Shown here piece by piece: positions 10,601-18,337 of a DNA stretch of 64,000 bases. Source of the stretch: UBA964 sp965279665 (lineage in GTDB: Bacteria > Pseudomonadota > Gammaproteobacteria > Steroidobacterales > Steroidobacteraceae); the NCBI GenBank assembly GCA_965279665.1, contig OZ257256.1, forward strand, positions 2,480,001 through 2,544,000. Direction: 5' to 3'. Every line of letters begins with the position of its first letter. Position 1 is the first letter of the stretch. The position numbers were made by a program, and so were the translations under genes. The notes beneath the pieces were generated by a model, which ran no database searches, was not told where the DNA came from, and saw only the letters and a program-made list of their open reading frames with translations.

Positions 10601-10732
10601 TTCGGCGCAGTGACCTCGCTGTTCTTCGTGCCGGCGCTCTACGTGTGGCTCGACGACGCAGCGGCGGCGACGCGGCGCCTGATGGCACGCACACGCGCCG
10701 GCAGCGAGGAGATCAGCGCAACAGGACCTTGA
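7643..10732 (+). CDS. RND multidrug efflux permease, second of a tandem pair
   Basis: A 1029-residue RND permease, standard length for AcrB-like pumps. TM1 is VSTVMVFAALAMIGAVAARL; the porter domain begins LEQFPNITLPFMAVQIPYPG; the TM4 region reads GMLVDNAVVVTESV. The C-terminal half carries ALAMIYLVMAALFES and GVVVNIGIVLVAHIN. It starts inside the previous permease gene (ATGA overlap), so translation is coupled and the two products are made in step. Tandem RND permeases with one adaptor recall MdtABC, where a heteromeric pump forms; that parallel is inference. Its 3' end overlaps the convergent coiled-coil gene by 20 bp. Confidence 0.9.
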   Translation: MNHTAISLRRPVSTVMVFAALAMIGAVAARLLPLEQFPNITLPFMAVQIPYPGSTPGEVEELLTRPVEDALATLPSVKRITSTSNGDAAQLNIELDWGSDVRAASFEVRSKLDSIRHQLPAAANRIVMFTASAADQPVLTVRLSATQDLSTQYDVLERILKKPIERLDGVARVDLAGVEPREVRILLDAGRIAAHGVDVRAMVRLLERSNFSVSAGQISDQGQRLLVRPLGEFRTLDQLRDLVIEGDLRLRDVATVELISPELTTRRRLDGRPAVGFDVFKSSQANVVDVADRVLEVIESARSMPQMQGITIFVIENQATSIRKSLADVGEAGLLGALFAIIVLYTFLRHWPTTLAVSLAVPISLLVTLAAMYFMELSLNVMSMMGMMLAVGMLVDNAVVVTESVFKHRQRMPDQPLEATLAGVREVGVATLAGTATSVVVFLPILFGDLNEMTIFLVHVAIPIVVAMIASLIVAQTLIPMLTSRFTPPPTTHSRWITRLQDRYEAALGWLLERRRRAAWMLGGLLAMTVALLVLSSQFEGRLLKIDMFPQDAGRQLVLDYRIDGSHPIDRVEAAVRSVERYLESRRDEFDIETLYSRFDAQSANTVLILNGGDGQRLSAAEVISKASRDMPEIVIGKPSFAFEESSLGGGLQLQISGESTERLAEIATDLERELRRIPGLETVRSLARDGDSEVQIVVDRARAASLGIDPQQVAMSVAAALRGDRLREFRGSDRELTMRLAFRANDRQTLEDLLALPVYLPDGQRVTLGSIATLQLQRAPRAIERVDRLTSVMLSGTLAPDATMPAVRERIEQRLADYRLPPGYSWKFGRGAEQQDDTAMMMQLNLLLALAMIYLVMAALFESAMLPLSIISSIALAIIGVLWTLFITRTTLTFMALIGIQILMGVVVNIGIVLVAHINDLRQGGLDRRAAILQAGRDRLRPILMTTLTTVLGLAPLALGESQLAVGTGGPSYAPMARAIMGGLAFGAVTSLFFVPALYVWLDDAAAATRRLMARTRAGSEEISATGP

Positions 10733-11792
10733 AGATGTCCCAGACGTCGTCACCCAGCACATTGAGCGGACGACTGGCTGGAGGCGGAGACGGAGCAATC
10801 GTGCCACGGGGCCGCGGCGCGGGAGCCTCGACGGGCAGCACCACCGACTCGGGCGTCGGCACGGCATCGTCGTCGCCGCGGTACTTCGCGACGCCGTGCA
10901 GCTTTTCAGCTCGCGCCTTGATGTCCTGCGCAAGATTCGCTCGATCCGCGAGCAGACCCGTTGCACGCGCGATGTCGGCCATCAGCGCTTCACATTCGCT
11001 ACGGTCGCCATACTCATCACTGGGCTCACGGCGCAGCACCGCGGCCCGTGCCTGAGACAGCAGCGCCGTCTTCGACAGACGCAGCATCAGCAGATCGGCA
11101 TAGGCGATCACCGCGATATTGACGGCGCGCCGCGCCTCGACGGACAAGCCCGGAAACTCGATCTCGCCCTCGCTGAGCACACGTTCGACGTCATGCCTTG
11201 CCTCGGCGAGCGCAGCGTCGGCCGCCGCCTGTTCCGCGCTCGCCGTGGCGAGTTCGCGCTGCAGTCGCCGGCGCTTGAAGTGGTGCCAGGGACGATTCAG
11301 TGATGCGAGCGTACGGCCGAGCGCGGCGGTTCGCTGCGTGCCCTCGGCTGCCGCGGCCTCCGCACCGCGCAGACGCGTTTCCACTTCCTGGCGGCGCGCA
11401 AACTGGCGGCGATTGACCTCGGCGACGAACGCACGGCGCTCGCGCTCGACGTGCTGACGCTCGAGATCATTGCCGAATCCGCGCAGCAGTTCCGAGCCCT
11501 GCGCCCACAGGCCGCGGAGCTGGAAAAAAACCAGGGTCGGATAGCCGGTCTCAGGTGAACCGAGCCGCCCTTCCAGATGCTCGAGCATTTCGCGCATGCG
11601 CGCGGTGGCGCCTTCCTGCTGCTTCAGCCGATCCTTCAGCCGATGGATCTCATCCTGCAGTTCCGAGTAGGCCTTCTTCAGCTCCGCGCGATTGCGGAAC
11701 AGCTGCAGCACGCGCTGCTGCTCGTCCGTTTCCTTGTCCTGGGAGGGGAGCAGCGCCTGGCGCGCCAGCTCGATGGGGTTGAGAACTTTCAT
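10713..11792 (-). CDS. coiled-coil protein of unknown function
   Basis: A 359-residue soluble protein, mostly charged helix. Residues ~15-75 form a coiled coil (RNRAELKKAYSELQDEIHRL). A short conserved-looking aromatic/Gly segment follows (GYPTLVFFQLRGLWAQGSELL, about 90-110), then further long helices rich in Arg/Glu/Ala. The tail (about 300-345) is Pro-rich and ends in VWDIFKVLLR. The start MKVLNPIELARQ is chosen because the protein-like composition begins there; an upstream in-frame ATG at 11861 adds 23 residues that look non-coding. No membrane segments or signal peptide are seen. It lies upstream of nothing obvious and converges on the efflux operon. I do not recognise a family. Confidence 0.65.
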   Translation of the reverse strand: MKVLNPIELARQALLPSQDKETDEQQRVLQLFRNRAELKKAYSELQDEIHRLKDRLKQQEGATARMREMLEHLEGRLGSPETGYPTLVFFQLRGLWAQGSELLRGFGNDLERQHVERERRAFVAEVNRRQFARRQEVETRLRGAEAAAAEGTQRTAALGRTLASLNRPWHHFKRRRLQRELATASAEQAAADAALAEARHDVERVLSEGEIEFPGLSVEARRAVNIAVIAYADLLMLRLSKTALLSQARAAVLRREPSDEYGDRSECEALMADIARATGLLADRANLAQDIKARAEKLHGVAKYRGDDDAVPTPESVVLPVEAPAPRPRGTIAPSPPPASRPLNVLGDDVWDIFKVLLR

Positions 11793-11817
11793 GGATCGAC
11801 AGGCCCGATTGCTGCGC

Positions 11818-12300
11818 TCAGCGCGCCGCGAACCGGTGCCCGCGATCAGCGCAATATTCAAGCCACTTATTTAGCATCACGTTGCGCGCCCAACGCTGAT
11901 CGAGTTCACGATCCAGCAGCCGGGGAAGCAGCGACGATCCTGCCGCGAAGCCGATGCATTCCGCGACCCGGGCATCGTGATAGACGCGCACGAGCATGTC
12001 CGGCACGCGCTGGGCCGGGATCGGTGCCTGCCCGGCGATCGGGCTCGGACCGGCTTCGAGGCGATACGTCAGATTCAGGGCCGTGGTGTACGGCGTTCTC
12101 TCGGTCACGGTGAGAACCAGGTCACAGTCTCCATGCACGCTCGAGACATGGGTGCCCTGCAACGCCGCGAGATCGCCTGCGAGCCAGCCGAGCCGCACGT
12201 GGTTGCTCTCGTACAGCCCCATCAGCGCGACGAAGCTGCGCGGGCGCGCGCGCCAGCCCGACAGGGCGCGAGAATCGTCGAGTGTCGTCGTGACGTCCAT
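11818..12300 (-). CDS. DUF1249 (YqiB-like) family protein
   Basis: A 160-residue cytoplasmic protein matching DUF1249, the E. coli YqiB family: SFVALMGLYESNHVRLGWL, then HGDCDLVLTVTERTPYTTAL, then DMLVRVYHDARVAECI, in the right order and spacing. Function is unknown; in enterics the gene neighbours cpdA and parE, which are not here. TATAGT at 12309-12314 lies 8 nt upstream of the ATG, so the leader would be almost absent, although GGAG also sits in that 8-nt gap. The next gene upstream is ppsR. Confidence 0.75.
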   Translation of the reverse strand: MDVTTTLDDSRALSGWRARPRSFVALMGLYESNHVRLGWLAGDLAALQGTHVSSVHGDCDLVLTVTERTPYTTALNLTYRLEAGPSPIAGQAPIPAQRVPDMLVRVYHDARVAECIGFAAGSSLLPRLLDRELDQRWARNVMLNKWLEYCADRGHRFAAR

Positions 12301-12308
12301 GTGCTCCG

Positions 12309-12314
12309 ACTATA
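12309..12314 (-). promoter_or_regulatory. -10 hexamer of the DUF1249 gene, close to the start codon
   Basis: TATAGT read on the minus strand matches the sigma-70 -10 in five of six positions. Only 8 nt separate it from the ATG at 12300, which predicts a leader of about two nucleotides. No good -35 is visible. Confidence 0.4.
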
Positions 12315-12380
12315 TCGCGTCCTGCACGGCGGGCAAGCATGCCCGGCCACACGACGCGAACGCGGTTCGCGGACGCTCGG

Positions 12381-13241
12381 TCACGTGTGTACGCGTCTCT
12401 CGATGCCCGAGGCCTGCAGGATCCGGCTTGCGATCTCCTCTATTGAACACTCGGTGGTGTTGATGTAAGGGATCGAGAATTTCTGGAACATGGCTTCCGC
12501 GGCCCGGATCTCGTACTGCACCTGCTGCGCCGAGGAATACCGGCTGTCGGGCCGGCGTTCGTTGCGGATCTGTTGCAGTCGCTCCGGACGGATCGTCAGC
12601 CCGTACAGCTTCGCGCGATGCGGCACCAGCGTCTGCGGCAGGCGCGGATGCTCCAGATCCTCGTCGGTCAGCGGGTAATTCGCCGCGAAAATCCCGTATT
12701 GCAGCGCCATGTACAGACAGGTCGGTGTCTTGCCGGAGCGCGACACGCCGACGAGGATCACGTCCGCGCCGGCGTAGTCGCGCGTCGAACCGTCGTCGTT
12801 GGCGAGCGCGAAGTTCGTCGCGTTGATGCGCGCGGTGTAGCCGGACTGGTCGCCCATCCCGTGTGCACGACCCGCACGGTGCGTCGATCGCACCTGCAGC
12901 TCGCGTTCGATCGGACCGACGAATGCGTCGAAGAAATCCAGGAACAGCGCGTTGCTCTGCTTCACAACTTCGCGCACATCCTCCTGCACCAGCGTGCCGA
13001 ACACGATGGGCTTGAGACCTGCTTCCGCTGCGGCGAGATTGATGCGGCGAACCGCGTCATGCGCCTTGTCAACCGTGGACACAAATGGCAAAGTGATCTG
13101 CCTGAATTCCTCGTCTTCGAACTGCGTCAACAGGCTGTGGCCCATGGTTTCGGCTGTCACACCCGTCTGGTCCGATACGAAGAAAACCGTTCGCCTGCTC
13201 ACGCTGCCTCGCTCCCCGTCGGATCTGTCTGCCGCACTCAC
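12381..13241 (-). CDS. ppsR: PEP synthase regulatory kinase/pyrophosphorylase
   Basis: A 286-residue DUF299 family protein. PpsR inactivates PEP synthase by ADP-dependent phosphorylation of a threonine near the catalytic histidine and reactivates it by phosphate-dependent removal. Seen here: the N-terminal FFVSDQTGVTAETMGHSLL segment, the P-loop GVSRSGKTPT at residues 165-174, and the C-terminal RRPDSRYSSAQQVQYE and PYINTTECSIEEIA blocks. It begins with GTG behind GGAG. It is divergent from ppsA, its target, which strongly supports the assignment. The target Thr-Cys-His triplet is present in PpsA at residues 420-422. Confidence 0.93.
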   Translation of the reverse strand: MSAADRSDGERGSVSRRTVFFVSDQTGVTAETMGHSLLTQFEDEEFRQITLPFVSTVDKAHDAVRRINLAAAEAGLKPIVFGTLVQEDVREVVKQSNALFLDFFDAFVGPIERELQVRSTHRAGRAHGMGDQSGYTARINATNFALANDDGSTRDYAGADVILVGVSRSGKTPTCLYMALQYGIFAANYPLTDEDLEHPRLPQTLVPHRAKLYGLTIRPERLQQIRNERRPDSRYSSAQQVQYEIRAAEAMFQKFSIPYINTTECSIEEIASRILQASGIERRVHT

Positions 13242-13364
13242 TTGAACTCCACGCGGATGATGATTCCACTCGGCGCGCTTTCAGTGTTTCACCCTGCCGG
13301 CACCGCGGCAAGTATGGCGGAAATCCAGCGCGCCCCCGCGCCCGCCCCAGGAGTCTGATCAACC

Positions 13365-15767
13365 ATGTCCAAGTCCACCGCGGGCGTCGCCGCCTACGTC
13401 ATCCCATTCGAACAGCTCACGATCCACGACGTCGAGAGAGTCGGCGGCAAGAACGCCTCGATCGGCGAAATGATCGGCCAGCTCGCGCGACTGGGCGTCA
13501 AGGTCCCGGGGGGCTTCGCCACGACCGCGGACGCCTACCGCGAGTTCCTGCGTCAGGGCGGCCTCGACGAAAAGATCCGCAGCGTGCTCGCCTCGCTGGA
13601 CGTCGATGACGTCACGGCACTCGCAGTCACCGGCGCGAACATCCGCAAGTGGATCCTCGAGACGCCCTTCCCGCCCGCGCTCGAGAAGGCGGTGCTCGAA
13701 TCCTTCCGACGCATGGCCGGCGGTCGCGATATCGCGGTCGCCGTGCGCTCCTCCGCGACGGCTGAGGACCTGCCGGAGGCGTCTTTCGCGGGCCAGCAGG
13801 AAACCTTCCTGAACGTGCGCGGCGAAGCGCACATCCTCAGCACGATGCACGAAGTGTTCGCGTCGCTGTTCAACGATCGCGCCATCGCCTATCGGGTCCA
13901 TCAGGGCTTCGATCACTCGGTTGTCGCGCTGTCCGCCGGTGTGCAGCACATGGTGCGCTCCGATCTCGGATCGAGCGGCGTGATGTTCACGCTGGACACG
14001 GACTCGGGTTTCCGCGACGTCGTGTTCATCACCGCCTCGTACGGCCTCGGCGAGACGGTCGTGCAGGGTGCCGTGAATCCGGACGAGTTCTACCTCTACA
14101 AGCCGGCGCTGCGTGCCGCGCGCTCCTCGATCCTGCGCCGCAACCTCGGCAGCAAGGCGATCAAGATGGTCTACGCGGAACCGGGCAGCGGCGAACGCGT
14201 GCGCACCGTCGAAGTCGCCGCTGCGGATCGCGCGCGCTTCTGCGTCTCGGACGAAGACCTCGTCACGCTCGCGCAGCAGGCGCTGGTCATCGAACAGCAC
14301 TACGGCCAGCCGATGGACATCGAGTGGGGCAAGGACGGCACCACGGGCGAGATCATGATCCTGCAGGCAAGGCCCGAGACCGTGCAGAGCCGTGCGGGCC
14401 GCAGCATCCAGCGCTATACGTTGCGTCAGCGTTCGAAGGTGCTCGCCACCGGACGCAGCATCGGACAGCGCATCGGTGCCGGGCCCGTGCGCGTGATCCG
14501 CAGCGTCGCCGAAATGGCGCGCGTGCAGGCGGGCGACGTGCTGGTCGCCGACATGACGGACCCGGATTGGGAGCCCGTGATGAAGCGCGCTTCGGCCATC
14601 GTCACGAACCGCGGCGGACGCACCTGCCACGCCGCCATCATCGCGCGTGAACTCGGCATCCCGGCCGTGGTCGGTTGCAGCGACGCGACCGAATCCATCC
14701 GGGAAGGCCAGGAGGTGACGGTCTCCTGCGCCGAAGGCGACACTGGCTACGTCTACGAAGGCGCGCTGGATTTCGACCGCAAGCAGATCGAGCTCGATTC
14801 GCTGCCGCCGGCACCCGTCAAGATCATGATGAACGTCGGCAACCCGGATCGCGCCTTCGACTTCGCCGGCATTCCGAATGCCGGTGTCGGACTCGCACGC
14901 CTCGAATTCATCATCAACCGCATGATCGGCGTGCATCCGCGCGCACTGCTCGATTTCGACCGTCTCGACGCCGCCCTGAAGGACCAGATCCGCGCGCAGA
15001 TGGCGGGCTACGGGTCGCCCGTGTCGTTCTACGTGGACAAGCTCGCCGAGGGCATTTCGCAGATTGCTGCGGCGTTCGCGCCGGAACCGGTGATCGTGCG
15101 CCTTTCGGACTTCAAGTCGAACGAGTACGCCAACCTGATCGGTGGCCGACTCTACGAACCGTCTGAAGAAAATCCGATGCTGGGATTCCGCGGAGCCGCG
15201 CGTTACGTGGATCCGAGCTTCCGCCCCTGCTTCGAACTGGAATGCCAGGCACTGCGGCGCGTGCGCAACGAAATGGGACTGCGCAATGTCTGGATCATGG
15301 TGCCGTTCGTGCGTACGGTCGCGGAGGCGCGCGATGTCACGGAACTGCTCGCCGCCAACGGCCTGGCGCGCGGCCGCGACGACCTCAAGATCATCATGAT
15401 GTGCGAGCTGCCGACCAACGCCGTGCTCGCCGACAAATATCTCGAGTATTTCGACGGCATGTCGATCGGTTCCAACGACATGACGCAGCTGACGCTCGGT
15501 CTGGATCGAGACTCGGCGATCGTCGCGCGACTGTTCGACGAGCGTGACGATGCGGTCAAGGCGATGCTGGCGATGGCCATCGCCGCCTGCCGCCGTGCGG
15601 GAAAGTACGTCGGCATCTGCGGCCAGGGCCCGTCCGATCACCCGGAACTCGCGAACTGGCTCGTCGAGCAGGGCATCGAGAGCATCTCGCTGAACCCGGA
15701 CACGGTCGTCGAGACCTGGCTCTATCTCGCCGGCGAAGCCGCCAAGCTGAAACTGAAGAAAGCCTGA
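13365..15767 (+). CDS. ppsA: phosphoenolpyruvate synthase (pyruvate, water dikinase)
   Basis: An 800-residue enzyme converting pyruvate, ATP and water to PEP, AMP and phosphate, the first step of gluconeogenesis from C3 compounds. Order of domains: ATP-grasp (VGGKNASIGEM, VAVRSSATAEDLPEASFAGQ), the swivelling phosphohistidine domain with GGRTCHAAIIARELG (His422 is phosphorylated; Thr420 is the PpsR target), and the PEP-binding TIM barrel (GLARLEFIIN, GSNDMTQLTLGLDRDS, GICGQGPSDHPE with the catalytic Cys). Length matches the family. Start ATG with GGAG 12 nt upstream, a rather long spacing. Divergent from ppsR over 123 bp. Confidence 0.97.
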   Translation: MSKSTAGVAAYVIPFEQLTIHDVERVGGKNASIGEMIGQLARLGVKVPGGFATTADAYREFLRQGGLDEKIRSVLASLDVDDVTALAVTGANIRKWILETPFPPALEKAVLESFRRMAGGRDIAVAVRSSATAEDLPEASFAGQQETFLNVRGEAHILSTMHEVFASLFNDRAIAYRVHQGFDHSVVALSAGVQHMVRSDLGSSGVMFTLDTDSGFRDVVFITASYGLGETVVQGAVNPDEFYLYKPALRAARSSILRRNLGSKAIKMVYAEPGSGERVRTVEVAAADRARFCVSDEDLVTLAQQALVIEQHYGQPMDIEWGKDGTTGEIMILQARPETVQSRAGRSIQRYTLRQRSKVLATGRSIGQRIGAGPVRVIRSVAEMARVQAGDVLVADMTDPDWEPVMKRASAIVTNRGGRTCHAAIIARELGIPAVVGCSDATESIREGQEVTVSCAEGDTGYVYEGALDFDRKQIELDSLPPAPVKIMMNVGNPDRAFDFAGIPNAGVGLARLEFIINRMIGVHPRALLDFDRLDAALKDQIRAQMAGYGSPVSFYVDKLAEGISQIAAAFAPEPVIVRLSDFKSNEYANLIGGRLYEPSEENPMLGFRGAARYVDPSFRPCFELECQALRRVRNEMGLRNVWIMVPFVRTVAEARDVTELLAANGLARGRDDLKIIMMCELPTNAVLADKYLEYFDGMSIGSNDMTQLTLGLDRDSAIVARLFDERDDAVKAMLAMAIAACRRAGKYVGICGQGPSDHPELANWLVEQGIESISLNPDTVVETWLYLAGEAAKLKLKKA

Positions 15768-15778
15768 GGCGGGAACGA

Positions 15779-15806
15779 CTGCCGGCGCGGCTCAGGCGCC
15801 CGGCAG
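15779..15806. terminator. GC-rich hairpin between convergent ppsA and orn
   Basis: CTGCCGG (15779-15785) and CCGGCAG (15800-15806) form a perfect 7 bp stem with a 14 nt loop, placed just after the ppsA stop and across the orn stop. There is no T-run on either side, so it may slow or insulate transcription rather than act as a classic intrinsic terminator. Confidence 0.3.
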
Positions 15807-16358
15807 CCGGAATTGCGGCGCGACGAACTGCTCGCGGTAGTGCCGCAGTTCGCTGACCGAATCGCGGATGTCATCGAGCGCGAGATGCGCGCCAGACTTC
15901 TTCACGCCATCGAGGACCGCCGGCGCCCAGCGCCGCGCGAGTTCCTTGACCGTGCTGACATCCAGATTGCGGTAGTGGAAGAAGCGTTCGAGCTGCGGCA
16001 TGTGCCGCGCCAGGAAGCGGCGGTCCTGGCAGATGCTGTTGCCGCACATCGGCGAACTGCCGGGCACCACCTGTTGCGCGAGAAAATCCAGCGTCTGGCG
16101 TTCCGCTTCCGCCGTCGAGATCTTCGAGGCACGCACCCGGGCCAGCAGACCCGACCCGCCATGCTGCTTCTTGTTCCAGTCATCCATCAGCGCGAGCACC
16201 GACTCGGGCTGATGAATCGCGATCATCGGACCTTCCTCGACGATGTTCAGGTCGCGATCGGTCAGCAGTGTGGCGATTTCGATGATCGAGTCGGACTCCG
16301 GTGCGAGTCCGGTCATCTCGAGGTCGATCCAGATCAGCAGGTCGCGGCTCGGTGTCAT
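15792..16358 (-). CDS. orn: oligoribonuclease
   Basis: A 188-residue 3'-5' exoribonuclease of the DEDDh superfamily that clears 2-5 nt RNAs, including pGpG from c-di-GMP breakdown. The catalytic set is visible: D12 and E14 in WIDLEMTG, an Asp in GNSICQDRRFLARHMP, and HLALDDIRDS carrying the final His and Asp. The ATG at 16358 gives the normal length (E. coli 181); the longer frame upstream adds 23 unlike residues. There is no Shine-Dalgarno, but TATACT lies 7 nt upstream. Divergent from rsgA, the common gammaproteobacterial arrangement. Confidence 0.95.
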   Translation of the reverse strand: MTPSRDLLIWIDLEMTGLAPESDSIIEIATLLTDRDLNIVEEGPMIAIHQPESVLALMDDWNKKQHGGSGLLARVRASKISTAEAERQTLDFLAQQVVPGSSPMCGNSICQDRRFLARHMPQLERFFHYRNLDVSTVKELARRWAPAVLDGVKKSGAHLALDDIRDSVSELRHYREQFVAPQFRLPGA

Positions 16359-16365
16359 GCGCTCG

Positions 16366-16371
16366 AGTATA
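16366..16371 (-). promoter_or_regulatory. -10 hexamer of orn, 7 nt from the start codon
   Basis: TATACT on the minus strand, separated from the orn ATG (16358) by CGAGCGC. Transcription would begin at or within a base of the start codon. No convincing -35 was found at 16-18 bp. Confidence 0.45.
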
Positions 16372-16425
16372 AGGCGTGCCGCCGGGCTCTGGCAGAGCCC
16401 CTGCCCGTCTGTTCTACTGCTTCGC

Positions 16426-17340
16426 ATGGATGACTCCTTCGAAGCTCAGGTGATCGCGGCGTTCGGGCGGCACGCGCTCGTGCGCGGCAGCGACGGTGAA
16501 CTGCGCGACGCGAGGCCGGCAGGCCGCAAGCTCGAGTATGTCTGCGGCGACCGCGTGACCTGCCGCGTCGACGCGGCACACGACGAGATCCACATGGTGA
16601 CGGTGCTGCCGCGAAGCACGGCGCTGCTGCGCTCGACGGTACGTGGCGGTGGCGAACTCGTCGTGTCGAACCTGACGCTGCTGATCGCGGTCGTGGCACC
16701 GGCGCCCGCGCCGGATCTGTTCATCGTCGATCGGTACCTGGCCGCGGCGGCCTCCGGTGGCATGCAGGCCGCGATCGTGATCAACAAGGTCGACCTGCCC
16801 GGCAGCGACGAACTGAGCGCCGCGCTCGAACCCTATCGACGCGCCGGCTATCAGGTCTACGAGTGCAGCGCGCAGCGGCCCGACTCGCTCGCGCCGCTGG
16901 CCGCGCGGCTGCGCTCCGCCACCTCAGCCCTGGTCGGCCAGTCCGGCGTCGGCAAGTCTTCGCTCGCGGCGCAACTCGTGCCTGGCTCGGACATCGCTGT
17001 CGGCGGACTTGCGCGGGATGACGAGGGCCGGCACACGACCACGGCCTCGCGACTCTATGATCTGCCAGGCGGCGGTGCACTGATCGATTCGCCCGGCGTG
17101 CGCGACTTCGCGCCCGCCATCAGCGCGCTCGACCCGGCGAGCCTTGGATTCCTCGAGGTCGAACGGCTCGCGCCAGGCTGCCGTTTCCAGGACTGCAGGC
17201 ACATGCGCGAACCCGGTTGCGCGGTCATCAAGGCCATGGAAAGCGGCGAACTGGACGCGCGCCGCTACGAAAGCTATCGCCGGCTGCGGCGCCTGTTCGA
17301 AGATCTGACGGTCGCACGCGGTCCCGGCCGGCGCCCCTAG
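16426..17340 (+). CDS. rsgA: ribosome small subunit-dependent GTPase RsgA
   Basis: A 304-residue circularly permuted GTPase that assists late 30S maturation. An N-terminal OB fold is followed by G4 (NKVD, residues 120-123) ahead of G1 (GQSGVGKSSL, 171-180) and G3 (DSPGVRDF), the hallmark permuted order. The C-terminal zinc finger uses C252, C257, H259 and C265 (GCRFQDCRHM...PGC). The ATG at 16426 was chosen because homology begins there; the upstream 61 codons are non-coding and overlap orn. No Shine-Dalgarno is evident before this ATG. Confidence 0.95.
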   Translation: MDDSFEAQVIAAFGRHALVRGSDGELRDARPAGRKLEYVCGDRVTCRVDAAHDEIHMVTVLPRSTALLRSTVRGGGELVVSNLTLLIAVVAPAPAPDLFIVDRYLAAAASGGMQAAIVINKVDLPGSDELSAALEPYRRAGYQVYECSAQRPDSLAPLAARLRSATSALVGQSGVGKSSLAAQLVPGSDIAVGGLARDDEGRHTTTASRLYDLPGGGALIDSPGVRDFAPAISALDPASLGFLEVERLAPGCRFQDCRHMREPGCAVIKAMESGELDARRYESYRRLRRLFEDLTVARGPGRRP

Positions 17341-17365
17341 GCAAGCGCGCGCGCCCGCGCGCCGC

Positions 17366-17965
17366 TCAACCGACGGCCTGACGTCCTGACAGCGCCCGCG
17401 CCAGCGTGCCGGCGTCGATGTACTCGAGCTCGCCGCCGATCGGCACACCGTGTGCGATGCGCGAGGCGCGAATGCTCCGCTGCTGCGCGAGCTCGCTGAG
17501 AAAATGCGCGGTTGCCTCGCCCTCCACCGTGGGATTGGTGGCGAGAATCATCTCGCGGACTTCGCCCTCTTCGAGCAGCGCTTCGAGCTCGCGGATGCCG
17601 AGCTGCTCGGGCCCGATGCCGTCGAGCGGCGAGAGATGCCCGAGCAGCACGAAATAACGGCCGCGATACCCGCCCGACTGCTCGATCGCGAGCACGTCGG
17701 CCGGGGACTCCACGATGCACAGCAGGCTGGCGTCACGACTGACCGAACTGCAGATCGAGCACAGTTCGCTCTCGGTCAGCATCCGGCAGCGCGTGCAGCC
17801 CCGGACGGACTGCAGCGAATCCTCGATCGCGACTGCGAGGCTGCGGGCCGCCCCGCGCCCGTGCTGCAGCAAATGAAACGCCATTCGCTGGGCGGTCTTC
17901 GGACCGACGCCCGGCAGCGTGCGCAGGGAATCGATCAGTCGCGCGAGTGACGGCGAATGCTTCAC
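17366..17965 (-). CDS. recR: recombination mediator RecR
   Basis: A 199-residue RecFOR-pathway protein that loads RecA on gapped DNA. It shows the helix-hairpin-helix LPGVGPKTAQRMAFHLL, a four-Cys zinc finger (C57, C60, C69, C72: CTRCRMLTESELCSIC) and the Toprim domain (LLCIVESPADVLAIEQSG, ATNPTVEGEATAHFL). Length is that of E. coli RecR (201). It is the last gene of the dnaX-ybaB-recR operon, starting 3 nt after the ybaB stop, an order conserved across many bacteria. Confidence 0.96.
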   Translation of the reverse strand: MKHSPSLARLIDSLRTLPGVGPKTAQRMAFHLLQHGRGAARSLAVAIEDSLQSVRGCTRCRMLTESELCSICSSVSRDASLLCIVESPADVLAIEQSGGYRGRYFVLLGHLSPLDGIGPEQLGIRELEALLEEGEVREMILATNPTVEGEATAHFLSELAQQRSIRASRIAHGVPIGGELEYIDAGTLARALSGRQAVG

Positions 17966-17968
17966 GCG

Positions 17969-18289
17969 TCAGAACGGCAGCTTCATGCCCGGCGGCAGGT
18001 TCATGCCCGCCATCACGCCGGACATCTTCTCCTGCGTGCGCTGCTCGATCTTGTGCACGGCATCGTTGATGGCGGCCGCGACCAGATCCTCGAGCATCTC
18101 GCGATCTTCGCCGATCACGGCCGGCTCGATCTGCACGCGCTTGACTTCGTGCTTGCCGGTCATCGTGCACTTGACCATGCCGCCGCCAGCCTCGCCGACG
18201 ACTTCCATCGTCGCCAGCTCTTCCTGCGCCTTCTGCATGTTGCGCTGCATGGCCTGCGCCTGCTTCATCATGTTGCCGAAATTGCTCAA
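17969..18289 (-). CDS. ybaB: YbaB/EbfC nucleoid-associated protein
   Basis: A 106-residue small DNA-binding protein that forms dimers. It begins with a Met/Gln-rich helix (FGNMMKQAQAMQRNMQKAQ), followed by the EVVGEAGGGMVKCTMTGKHE beta region and a C-terminal helix with INDAVHKIEQRTQEKMSGVM, all typical of the family. It sits between dnaX and recR, its near-universal position. Its exact role (nucleoid structure or replication-fork processes) is unsettled for the family. Confidence 0.93.
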   Translation of the reverse strand: MSNFGNMMKQAQAMQRNMQKAQEELATMEVVGEAGGGMVKCTMTGKHEVKRVQIEPAVIGEDREMLEDLVAAAINDAVHKIEQRTQEKMSGVMAGMNLPPGMKLPF

Positions 18290-18337
18290 CGCACTGTCCT
18301 CACTGTCGGGATCGATACCTGGATCTGTTCGGGTAGC

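Noticed and set aside
13359..15641. 760-residue open frame antisense to ppsA
   Set aside because: It lies exactly opposite a textbook PpsA and is rich in His, Arg and Asp from reverse-strand high-GC codons; no domain is recognisable.
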